From: Nocardia asteroides
Lineage (GTDB): Bacteria > Actinomycetota > Actinomycetes > Mycobacteriales > Mycobacteriaceae
NCBI RefSeq assembly: GCF_021183625.1
Contig: NZ_CP089214.1
Coordinates: forward strand, 3,782,001 to 3,846,000
Direction of reading: 5' to 3'
Length of the DNA stretch: 64,000 bases
Shown here: positions 7,873 through 15,383 of the stretch, in pieces
How the letters are laid out: every line of letters starts with the position of its first letter
How positions within the stretch are numbered: the first letter of the stretch is position 1
The notes under the pieces: model-generated
The model's input: the letters and a program-made list of their open reading frames with translations, nothing else
Databases searched by the model: none
What the model was told of the DNA's origin: nothing
Program-made: the position numbers and the translations under genes

Positions 7873-10211
7873 TGCACGTCCTTGATCAATCCCATGCACG
7901 AATAGGCCAGGTCGGGCACGACCTCGACCGGGACCTCCCGCGCCGCGGCCAGCATCCGGATGTGCGCGTGCTCCGGCGCGTCGGCCGCGCGCACCAGCAC
8001 CCGCCACGGCACCCGGCGCAGCAGCACGCGCGTGGTCTCCCCGACCCCCGGCTTGACGAAATTGACCGTGCCGATGCCGTACTCGGCGCGCACCCGCTCC
8101 ACCGACGCCCATCCGGTCCAGGTCGGGGTGCGGTCGCCTGCCCGGAGCGCCGCCACCTGCGCCGGAACCCGGTCGCGCACGGTGTCGAAGGCCGCGGTGA
8201 CGGTGTCGAGCAGCCGCCCGGAGACGTCGTCGGCGGCGAGTTCGCGGTAGAACTTGGCGCCGTGGAAATCGCGGGGCCCGATCAGCTCGGCGTTGAGCAC
8301 GGTGCGGGAGACCAGCCCGGAGACGGTGGAATTCAGGCAGGCCGAGGCGATCAGGAAATCGTCGCGGGTGCCGAAGGTGCGCACGCAGTTGCCCGGGTCG
8401 GCGAGCACCGCGAGCTCGCCGTCGAAGCGGGCGCCGCCTGCGGCGCGGTACTCGTCCAGCGCGGCGGTGAGCTCCCTGGCGATGGCGCCCTTGCCGGTCC
8501 AGCCGTCCACGAAGACCACCGAGGCGGGGTCGTGCTGCGCCGCCAGGTAGTCCAGCGCCACCGCGTCGATGCCTCGATCGCGCACGATGGACACGGCGTA
8601 GTGCGGCACCTCCAGCGCCGGGCTCCGGCGCTGCAGCCAGCGCCGCATGAGGATGCCGATCGGCGTCCCCGCCCTGGCCAGCGAGGCCAGCACCACGTCG
8701 TCTCCGCGCTCGGCGACCACCAGCTCGGCCACCGTGCCGACGGCGAGCGCGAGCCGCTCGGCGCTGTCGGCGAGCACCTTCTCGAACAGCTCGCGGTAGG
8801 CGGCGTCCGGCTGGAACTCGATCGGCAGCGACTCCGCGTAGTGCGCGACCCCGGCCTGGATCCGGCGCTCCCGCTCCGCCACATCGGCCTCCAGGTCGAG
8901 CGCGGAGAGGTCTTTGAGCAGCCAGGCCACCTCGTCGGCGGCGTAGGAGCCGAAGTCCGGGCCGTACAGCGGCTCCGGCAGCGCGCGGGCTGCGCGCAGC
9001 GACCGCGGATCGGCGCCGGGAACCACCGCGACCAGCACGTCGGCGCCCGCGGCGGTGAGCACGTCGAGCAGCCCGCCCGCGGCGGTGAGCGCGGGGGTGT
9101 CGGCCGGTTCGTCCAGTACCAGCACGAGCAGCGGGTCGGCGCCGGGCCAGGCCGCGTTGTAGAGGTAGCGCGGCGCGGCGTCGCCGGACTCCGGCGCGGT
9201 GAACCGGAAACCGCGGCGCAGCGGGTAATCCGGCTCGTCCAGCACGTACGCCGGTGAGCGCGTCGTGGTCTGGAACCGCGCCGGGGTACCCGCCGCGGCC
9301 AGTGCCCCGGCCAGGCGAAGCGGCAGGTACATGAGCTCCTCGTGGCCGATCACGACGACCGGCCGGGCCGGGTCGAGCCCGCTCCGCAGCTCCGCCGCGG
9401 CGGCGTTCAGCGCCTGCTCGAACCCGGGCAGATCGGTGCGCAGGAACCCGTGCCGCCCGCCCTCCGGAACGGCGTCGGGCCACGGCAGCCGCACCCGCGC
9501 CACCGAACCTCGCCGCGCGGCGACCGGGTTCAGCCGGTGCTCGGGCAGCGCCGCCACCGCGGCGGGCAGGTCGGCGGGCACCTCGGCGCGCCCCGCCGCC
9601 AGGCACACGGTGTCGATCCGGGCGCCCAGCTCCGCGGCCGCGGCCTCGACCTTCGCCCGATCCGCCGCCGTGCGCATGTCGACCAGGCTGGCCAGCACGT
9701 AGTGCGTGCGCGGCGCGACGGCGTGCAGCGCGCGCAGCGCGTCCAGCGCGGTGGCCCCGGTCGAGATCTCGTCGTCGACCAGGACCAGCGGCAGCCCGTC
9801 GGCGAAGACCTCGGCGGGCTCCGGCTGCAGCAGGTGCGAGGTGGCGTGCGAGTGCCCCTCCTCGAACCCGGCGAGCGTATGCGCGCCAGGCACCGCGCGG
9901 CGGGTGGAGTGCAGGTAGCACCTGGCGCCGATCCGGGCGGCGACGCAGTGCCCGAGCCCGGTCGCGGTCTCGGCGAAGCCGAGCACGACGGCGTCGCTCG
10001 CGCCGAGCCGCTCGCGCACCAGGTCACCCAGGCGATTCCCGGCGTCGAGCACCGCGGCGGGGTCGGTCGGGATGTGCTTGCCGAGCACCGTGGAGACCAG
10101 CAGGTGCGCGCGGCGCTCGTTGCCCTTGCGCAGCCCCGGCTCGATCAGCCCGGGATCGGCGCCGGCCGGGTAGCTGAGCGCGACCCCGAGCTCCCTGGTC
10201 GCCCAGCTCAT
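7869..10211 (-). CDS. Four-domain fusion: PRTase - TRSP - StiP-like PRTase - PELOTA RNA-binding domain
   Basis: 780 aa, starting at an ATG that overlaps the lyase stop (ATGA). Residues 1-225 are a phosphoribosyltransferase with the PRPP loop LVLVDDEISTGATALDAL (about 142-159). Residues about 235-430 match the TRSP domain that follows such PRTases (GRHGFLRTDLPGFE, VVVIGHEELMYLPLRLA). Residues about 430-690 form a second PRTase of the class once annotated as cysteine protease StiP, with PRPP loop VVFVDGWTGKGAIAREL (565-581). Residues 700-780 are a PELOTA/L7Ae-like RNA-binding module ending SCMGLIKDVQ. Both PRPP loops look catalytic. In descriptions of these families the two halves are normally separate proteins. 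The enzyme probably attaches ribose phosphate to bases or base-like precursors. Confidence 0.85.
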   Translation of the reverse strand: MSWATRELGVALSYPAGADPGLIEPGLRKGNERRAHLLVSTVLGKHIPTDPAAVLDAGNRLGDLVRERLGASDAVVLGFAETATGLGHCVAARIGARCYLHSTRRAVPGAHTLAGFEEGHSHATSHLLQPEPAEVFADGLPLVLVDDEISTGATALDALRALHAVAPRTHYVLASLVDMRTAADRAKVEAAAAELGARIDTVCLAAGRAEVPADLPAAVAALPEHRLNPVAARRGSVARVRLPWPDAVPEGGRHGFLRTDLPGFEQALNAAAAELRSGLDPARPVVVIGHEELMYLPLRLAGALAAAGTPARFQTTTRSPAYVLDEPDYPLRRGFRFTAPESGDAAPRYLYNAAWPGADPLLVLVLDEPADTPALTAAGGLLDVLTAAGADVLVAVVPGADPRSLRAARALPEPLYGPDFGSYAADEVAWLLKDLSALDLEADVAERERRIQAGVAHYAESLPIEFQPDAAYRELFEKVLADSAERLALAVGTVAELVVAERGDDVVLASLARAGTPIGILMRRWLQRRSPALEVPHYAVSIVRDRGIDAVALDYLAAQHDPASVVFVDGWTGKGAIARELTAALDEYRAAGGARFDGELAVLADPGNCVRTFGTRDDFLIASACLNSTVSGLVSRTVLNAELIGPRDFHGAKFYRELAADDVSGRLLDTVTAAFDTVRDRVPAQVAALRAGDRTPTWTGWASVERVRAEYGIGTVNFVKPGVGETTRVLLRRVPWRVLVRAADAPEHAHIRMLAAAREVPVEVVPDLAYSCMGLIKDVQ

Positions 10212-11419
10212 TCCGTCACCAGCGCGGTGAGCAGGTCGACGAAGGAGACGCCCTTGTTCGCCACCCCGAAGACCCGCGCGCGCAACACCGTCTGCCTGGC
10301 CCAGCTGCGGTGCGGGCGCATCTCGTTCATCTTGTTCCGGTAGCCGGAGGCCGCGACCCCGCCGACGTCGGCGCGCAGGATGTCCAGGGCGTCCGAGTAC
10401 TCCTCGTGCGTCACCACCGAGAGCGCGTGCACGGCGGCCACGTGCGACGGGTGGATCACCGTCTTGCCCTGGATGCCGTTGGCCCGGTCCAGCGTGATCT
10501 CCCTGAGCAGCCCGTCCAGATCCCGGCTCACCAGGTACTGGCGGAATTTCACCGCGTCCGACTCCTCGAAGGGGGCGGTGCGCAGCAGCGGCCGGAACAT
10601 CCGCTCGTGGTCGGCGAAGTACTCCCAGACCGGGCCGGTGATCACGAAGCCGGAGCCGTCGGCGCGGCCGAGGTAGTTCACGATGTCGGCGATCACGTCG
10701 GCGACCACCCGGACGTCATAGATGGTGAGGTCGCGGTCGCGGCGGATGCCGAAGGTGGCGCACATGTCGGTGGCGCCGACCCGCACCGCGAGCACCTGCT
10801 CCCGGTGCGCGGCCAGCAGCTCCGCGATCCGGGTGAGCTCCCGGTCCCTGGTCTGCCGGTGCACCAGCGCCGCCGACTCCAGCACCGGCATGGCGTACAC
10901 GGTCCGGCCGAGCCGCTGCGTCGCCACCGCGAGCGCCGCGAAATAGGAGGGGCCACTGAGGCTGTCGAACTTGGGGAAGACGAAGCCGGTGAGCACCGCG
11001 GCGCCGGGGCCGAGCGCCTCCGCGATCTCGGTGATGGTGGCGGCGTCGCGCACCCGCACGAAGAGCATCGGGTTGGGGTCCGGGTCGGCGGCGAGCTCGT
11101 CGAGCACCGCGACCGTCTGCGCCTTCGCCCACTCGACCTCGTGGTCGGCGACCGCGTCCTCCAGGTCGATCACCATGGAACAGACCCCGCGCGCGGCCCG
11201 GCGGCGGATGGTTCCCGCCAGGTCGTCCCTGGTCGCCGGGACATACAGCGTCGCGCCGAGCGCGATCGCGAGCAGCTCCCGCTCGTCGCCGTCGCCGAAC
11301 GACTGCGGCCGCCGGTGGAACAGCTCCGGCGCCCTTCCCGCCGGCAGCTGCCGGAAATGGCACAGCAGCTTCCGTTTGCGCAGGGAGACCTCCTGCGCGA
11401 CGGCAACGCTCGCGGTCAT
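10208..11419 (-). CDS. HpcH/HpaI (CitE-like) C-C bond lyase of the Ter-linked operon
   Basis: 403 aa. TIM-barrel CitE features include TLYVPATRDDL (substrate phosphate/CoA region), SMVIDLEDAVADHE (acidic Mg site), PNPMLFVRVRD and TGFVFPKFDS, then AVRVGATDMC and the closing IQGKTVIHPSHVAAVH. CitE-family enzymes cleave or form C-C bonds next to a carbonyl. In Ter-linked operons this subfamily has been proposed to make a carbon skeleton for a nucleoside-like metabolite. It overlaps the downstream PRTase gene by 4 bp and lies 13 bp after the helical protein gene. Beyond the lyase fold the substrate is unknown. Confidence 0.8.
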   Translation of the reverse strand: MTASVAVAQEVSLRKRKLLCHFRQLPAGRAPELFHRRPQSFGDGDERELLAIALGATLYVPATRDDLAGTIRRRAARGVCSMVIDLEDAVADHEVEWAKAQTVAVLDELAADPDPNPMLFVRVRDAATITEIAEALGPGAAVLTGFVFPKFDSLSGPSYFAALAVATQRLGRTVYAMPVLESAALVHRQTRDRELTRIAELLAAHREQVLAVRVGATDMCATFGIRRDRDLTIYDVRVVADVIADIVNYLGRADGSGFVITGPVWEYFADHERMFRPLLRTAPFEESDAVKFRQYLVSRDLDGLLREITLDRANGIQGKTVIHPSHVAAVHALSVVTHEEYSDALDILRADVGGVAASGYRNKMNEMRPHRSWARQTVLRARVFGVANKGVSFVDLLTALVTE

Positions 11420-11432
11420 CGCGGCCCCGTCC

Positions 11433-12647
11433 TCATCCTCGTCGTTGTCCTGGTTCTTTTCGCATGCGATCCACCACGCCGGTGATGAATTCCGCGATGG
11501 TGTCGAGCTCTGTGACGTATGCCCAGTAGTTCGGGTGCCTACCGGTCAGGGCGGCGGCGGCGCGATCGATCCGGTCGATCTGAGCATCGAGTACCGAACC
11601 CCATTCGGCGACGAGCCCTCGGCTCACCGCGAGCATCTGCGCGTCCCGCAGCCGGAATCGTACGGCCTCGGCCTTGGAATTCGGGTTCGCGGCGACCTCG
11701 CGCAGCAGGGTGAGTCGCCGGGTGACGGCATCGACCTGCTGCTCGGCCGCCGCGAGGCTGGCGCGCGCGGAAGTGGTCAGTTCAAGCGCGGTCTCCGGAT
11801 CGTGCGCGGCCGCCGCGGCCCGCGCACCCGCGAGGGCGGTGTCCGCGGCGGCGACGGCCTGCTGGCTATCCCGCTCATTGTTGGTCAGATCCGCCGAACT
11901 CGCAGCGTTGAACTCGCGCAGCAGCGCCGAGTAGGCGGCGGCGAGCCCTTCGGCCCTGGTCCGGACGGCGGCGATGCGGGTGGTCACCGAGGCGATCGCA
12001 TTGGCCGAGGCGCCGCGTCGAGAAGGGGCCTGCGCCAATGCTTCCGACAGCAGCGCGGTCAGCTCGCGCAGCGCGATCGCGGCGGCGCGCACCCGGCCGG
12101 GCCCGGCCGTGGTGGCCGCGGCCAGTGTGAGCAGCGCCTCATCCACCGCGGCGACCCCGGAGCGAATCGAGCGGTATCCGGCGTACTCCGAGCTCGCGGC
12201 GGCACCGAGCACCCGCTCCGCCTCGGTGCTCACCTCCTCGGCGAACCGGGGCACCGCGCCGAGCACCGCGACCGCGTCCGCCAGCCGGGCCCGGTTCGCG
12301 TTCCAGAACTCGTCCACCGCGCGCGCCGCCTCGGCGAGCTGCCTGGTGACCTGCTCGGCGCGCGGCGCACCGCCCGGCACCTGGGTGCCGTCCCGCTCCG
12401 CCGCCTCCAGGTCGTCGTTCAGGGCCAGATACACCTCGGCCGCCGCGTAGCAGCGGTTGCGGACCGGTTCCCAGCGCCGCGCGAGCGCCGGATCGGGCCG
12501 CACCTCGGCGACCGCCCGCACCGCCGAATCGGCAGCGCTCTGCCGTCGGTCCATGTCGAGAAAGGCCGCGACCACACCGGCCCGAGCCTGCTCGATCCAC
12601 TCGTCGCGCCCCGACGAGCCGAACCATCCACGCCTGCGCCCTGCCAC
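11433..12647 (-). CDS. Uncharacterised helical (coiled-coil) protein, first gene of the Ter-linked biosynthetic operon
   Basis: 404 aa from GTG 12647. I do not recognise a family. The sequence is almost entirely Ala/Glu/Arg/Leu-rich with heptad-like spacing, so it should be a long bundle of alpha helices. There is no signal peptide, no hydrophobic segment and no cysteine cluster. The N-terminus RRRGWFGSSGRDEWIEQAR is basic and aromatic. It is the promoter-proximal gene of the run helical protein - lyase - PRTase fusion - HAD, and is divergent from terD at 12780. A scaffold for the biosynthetic enzymes or a TelA-like partner are possibilities without sequence proof. Confidence 0.65.
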   Translation of the reverse strand: MAGRRRGWFGSSGRDEWIEQARAGVVAAFLDMDRRQSAADSAVRAVAEVRPDPALARRWEPVRNRCYAAAEVYLALNDDLEAAERDGTQVPGGAPRAEQVTRQLAEAARAVDEFWNANRARLADAVAVLGAVPRFAEEVSTEAERVLGAAASSEYAGYRSIRSGVAAVDEALLTLAAATTAGPGRVRAAAIALRELTALLSEALAQAPSRRGASANAIASVTTRIAAVRTRAEGLAAAYSALLREFNAASSADLTNNERDSQQAVAAADTALAGARAAAAAHDPETALELTTSARASLAAAEQQVDAVTRRLTLLREVAANPNSKAEAVRFRLRDAQMLAVSRGLVAEWGSVLDAQIDRIDRAAAALTGRHPNYWAYVTELDTIAEFITGVVDRMRKEPGQRRG

Positions 12648-12779
12648 GCCCCGATCGTAGGAGATGGCCCTGAGTGCCGGTTCCTACGCAAGTTCGCCGA
12701 AACCTACTAGTGTCGTATGGCGTACCCGGCGATTCGGACATGTCGGGATCACACACCGACCATCGAAAGGGATTCCCGC
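12648..12779. promoter_or_regulatory. Divergent intergenic region between the biosynthetic operon and terD-DUF475-terA
   Basis: These 132 bp separate two oppositely oriented Ter operons and must contain both promoters. CTACTAG (about 12708-12714) is the least GC-rich stretch and could hold a plus-strand -10. No convincing palindromic operator was seen. The plus gene has GAAAGGG as its ribosome binding site. Confidence 0.35.
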
Positions 12780-13355
12780 ATGGGTGTCAGTCTGTCCAAG
12801 GGCGGCAACGTTTCGCTGAGCAAGGCAGCCCCCAACCTGACGGCCGTCGCGGTCGGCCTCGGCTGGGACGTCCGGACCACAACGGGTACCGACTTCGACC
12901 TGGATGCCAGCGCCATCGCGGCGGGCGCGGACAAGAAGGTCGTGTCCGACCAGCACTTCGTGTTCTTCAACAACCTGAAGTCCCCCGAGGGCGCCATCGA
13001 GCACGCCGGCGACAACCGCACCGGCGAGGGCGAGGGCGACGACGAGGTCATCAACGTCGACCTGGCCAACACCCCGGCGAACATCGAGAGCATCGTCTTC
13101 CCGGTCTCGATCTACGACGCGGAGACCCGCCAGCAGTCCTTCGGCCAGGTCCGCAACGCCTACATCCGGGTCTCGGATCGCAGCAACGGCGAGGAGCTCG
13201 CCCGCTACGACCTCTCCGAGGACGCCTCCACCGAGACCGCGATGGTCTTCGGCGAGCTGTACCGCAACGGCGCCGAGTGGAAGTTCCGCGCCATCGGCCA
13301 GGGCTACGCCTCCGGGCTGTCCGGCATCGCGCGCGACTACGGCGTCAACGTCTGA
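12780..13355 (+). CDS. terD: Canonical single-domain TerD tellurium-resistance/stress protein
   Basis: 191 aa from ATG 12780 with GAAAGGG 8 nt upstream; the 21-codon extension to 12717 lacks a site and family similarity. It starts MGVSLSKGGNVSLSK as classical TerD/TerE do. It keeps the two acidic calcium-site clusters DFDLDASA and GDNRTGEGEGDDE, plus the C-terminal WKFRAIGQGYASGL. TerD binds Ca2+ and is thought to work with TerC at the inner membrane in resistance to tellurite, phages and pore-forming colicins. Here it precedes the TerC-like DUF475 gene, with a strong hairpin between them, so it may be made in excess over the membrane protein. Confidence 0.9.
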   Translation: MGVSLSKGGNVSLSKAAPNLTAVAVGLGWDVRTTTGTDFDLDASAIAAGADKKVVSDQHFVFFNNLKSPEGAIEHAGDNRTGEGEGDDEVINVDLANTPANIESIVFPVSIYDAETRQQSFGQVRNAYIRVSDRSNGEELARYDLSEDASTETAMVFGELYRNGAEWKFRAIGQGYASGLSGIARDYGVNV

Positions 13356-13372
13356 CGCACGACCACGCGTGA

Positions 13373-13396
13373 GGGGGCCCGGTAACGGGCCCCCTT
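13373..13396 (+). terminator. Hairpin downstream of terD
   Basis: GGGGGCCCG (13373-13381), GTAA loop, CGGGCCCCC (13386-13394), then TT. Outer complementary CGCACGA and TCGTGCG could extend the stem. It lies between terD and the DUF475 gene and may be a partial terminator within the operon. Confidence 0.65.
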
Positions 13397-13489
13397 CTCG
13401 TGCGGTGTCGTCCCAGGTGGACAATGCGCGGCGACGCATTCACCCTGGACGGCGGTCAAGTCCGGCCTCGACAACGAAAGGTCCCCCCG

Positions 13490-14629
13490 GTGGTCCTGCG
13501 CATATTCGGCCTCTCCGGCCTCGTCACAGTGATCTCACTGGTCGCGGCCTTCCTGTACGGCGGCCCGACCGCACTGTTCCTCTGCCTCATCCTCGGCATC
13601 CTCGAGGTGTCGCTCTCCTTCGACAACGCCGTCATCAACGCCACGGTCCTGCGGCGGATGAGTGATTTCTGGCAGAAGATCTTCCTCACCGTCGGCATCC
13701 TGATCGCTGTCTTCGGCATGCGGCTGCTGTTCCCGCTGGCGATCATCTGGGTCACCGCGGGGCTGAACCCGGTGCAGGCGTTCGACCTCGCGCTGAACCC
13801 GCCCGCCGACGACGCCGCCTACTTCCCGGACGGCAGCGCGAGCTACGAAACCCTGATCACCGACGCGCACCCGCAGATCGCGGCCTTCGGCGGCATGTTC
13901 CTGGCGCTGCTCTTCCTGAACTTCATCTTCGAGGAGCGCGACATCACCTGGCTGAGCTGGCTGGAGAAGCCGCTGGCCAAGGCGGGCAAGCTGGACATGC
14001 TCTCGATCGTGGTCTCCGGTATCGCGCTGGTGCTGGCCGCGGAGTTCCTGGCCGACGACGACAACCGCGCCACCGTGCTGCTGGCCGGGCTGCTCGGCAT
14101 GATCACCTACATCGCCGTCGACGGCCTCGGCTCGATGTTCCATACCGAGGAGGTCGAGGACGACCTCGACGAAGCGGGCAAAGAGCTGGATGGCAAGCGC
14201 ACCGGCCCCTCCGAGCTGGCCAAGGCCACCGGTAAGGCGGGCTTCTTCCTCTTCCTCTACCTGGAAGTCCTCGACGCCTCGTTCTCCTTCGACGGCGTCA
14301 TCGGCGCCTTCGCCATCACCGCCGACCCGATCATCATCGCGCTCGGCCTCGGCCTGATCGGCGCCATGTTCGTCCGCTCGATCACCGTTTACCTGGTCCG
14401 CCAGGGGACGCTGTCCGAGTACGTGTACCTGGAGCACGGCGCGCACTGGGCGATCGGCGCGCTCGCCACCATCCTGCTGGTCTCGATCGGCGTGCACATC
14501 AACGAGATCATCACCGGCCTGGTCGGCGTCGCCTTCATCGGCGCCGCCTTCTGGTCGAGCATCCGGCGCAACCGCAAGGCGGCCGCCGCGGAGGCCGGCA
14601 ACGAGCCGGCGACCACCCCGGTCGCCTGA
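13490..14629 (+). CDS. DUF475/TerC-like integral membrane protein
   Basis: 379 aa from GTG 13490, with AAAGG 8 nt upstream; the longer frame from 13400 runs through the terminator region and is unlikely. About nine hydrophobic segments are visible. The TerC signatures EVSLSFDNAVINA (near residue 38) and EVLDASFSFDGVIGAF (near 265) supply the acidic residues in the membrane that suggest metal-ion transport. TerC/DUF475 proteins act with TerD in resistance to tellurite and, in some lineages, export Mn2+. A charged cytoplasmic loop (EEVEDDLDEAGKELDG) separates the two halves. Placed between terD and terA, it is the membrane anchor of this Ter set. Confidence 0.88.
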   Translation: MVLRIFGLSGLVTVISLVAAFLYGGPTALFLCLILGILEVSLSFDNAVINATVLRRMSDFWQKIFLTVGILIAVFGMRLLFPLAIIWVTAGLNPVQAFDLALNPPADDAAYFPDGSASYETLITDAHPQIAAFGGMFLALLFLNFIFEERDITWLSWLEKPLAKAGKLDMLSIVVSGIALVLAAEFLADDDNRATVLLAGLLGMITYIAVDGLGSMFHTEEVEDDLDEAGKELDGKRTGPSELAKATGKAGFFLFLYLEVLDASFSFDGVIGAFAITADPIIIALGLGLIGAMFVRSITVYLVRQGTLSEYVYLEHGAHWAIGALATILLVSIGVHINEIITGLVGVAFIGAAFWSSIRRNRKAAAAEAGNEPATTPVA

Positions 14630-14648
14630 CCGTCACGCACCACCCCGC

Positions 14649-14684
14649 CCCGGAGCGGCAGCGAGATTTCGCTGCCGCTCCGGG
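14649..14684 (+). terminator. Strong 16-bp hairpin terminator after the DUF475 gene
   Basis: CCCGGAGCGGCAGCGA (14649-14664), loop GATT, and the exact reverse complement (14669-14684). It lies 19 bp after the DUF475 stop. With no T-run it is a typical GC-rich actinobacterial terminator. Confidence 0.75.
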
Positions 14685-14753
14685 CATTTCCGGGGTCGCG
14701 CGCGTTAGGCTCGGAGCCACCTGACCACCGTGTCGAGTTGGAGGGGGATCGCG

Positions 14754-15383
14754 ATGGCGGCCGACAACCGGGCCGGGACCGGCGGCGTCGACCTGAACAA
14801 GGTGACGCTCTCGAAGGCGGCGCCAAGCGTCGACCTCGCCAAACCGGGGGAATCGCAGGGGGTTCTGCGCGTCAACCTCCGCTGGGCCAGCGGCAAGCCC
14901 CGGCTCTTCCGCCGCGGTGGCTCGATCGATCTGGACCTCGGCTGCCTCTACGAACTCGCCGACGGCAGCAAGGGCGTGGTGCAGGCGCTCGGCAACAACT
15001 ACGGCTCGCTGCACGCGCCGCCCTTCATCGAGCTGGACGGCGACGACCGCAGCGGCGGCTCGGTCGGCGGCGAGACCATGCGGATCGATCTCGGCCGCCC
15101 GGAACAGTTCCGCCGGGTGCTGATCTTCGCCTTCATCTACGAGGGCGTGCCGAACTGGGCGGCCGCCGACGGGGTCGTCACGCTCTTCCCGACCACCGGC
15201 CCGCAGATCGAGGTGCGGCTGGACTCCCCGGTGAACGACGCCCGCTCCTGCGCCATCGCGCTGCTCAGCAATACCGGCGGCCGGATCTCGGTGCGCCGCG
15301 AGGTGAACTACATCAGCGGGGCGCAGCAGGCGCTGGACGAGGCGTACCGCTGGGGGATGCAGTGGCGCGAGGCGCGGAAGTGA
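14754..15383 (+). CDS. TerA/TerD-family tellurium resistance protein
   Basis: 209 aa from ATG 14754 with GGAGGGGG 6 nt upstream. It resembles the TerA branch: VDLNKVTLSKAAPSVDL at the start, RVNLRWA, then SIDLDLGCLYELADG and LDGDDRSGG, which supply acidic metal-site residues, and FAFIYEGVPNWAAADGVVTL in the core. It lacks the DNxTGEG form of the site. It is the last gene of the terD-DUF475-terA series but sits behind a strong hairpin, so it may be transcribed separately. Its last 71 bp overlap the convergent GT87 gene. Confidence 0.8.
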   Translation: MAADNRAGTGGVDLNKVTLSKAAPSVDLAKPGESQGVLRVNLRWASGKPRLFRRGGSIDLDLGCLYELADGSKGVVQALGNNYGSLHAPPFIELDGDDRSGGSVGGETMRIDLGRPEQFRRVLIFAFIYEGVPNWAAADGVVTLFPTTGPQIEVRLDSPVNDARSCAIALLSNTGGRISVRREVNYISGAQQALDEAYRWGMQWREARK

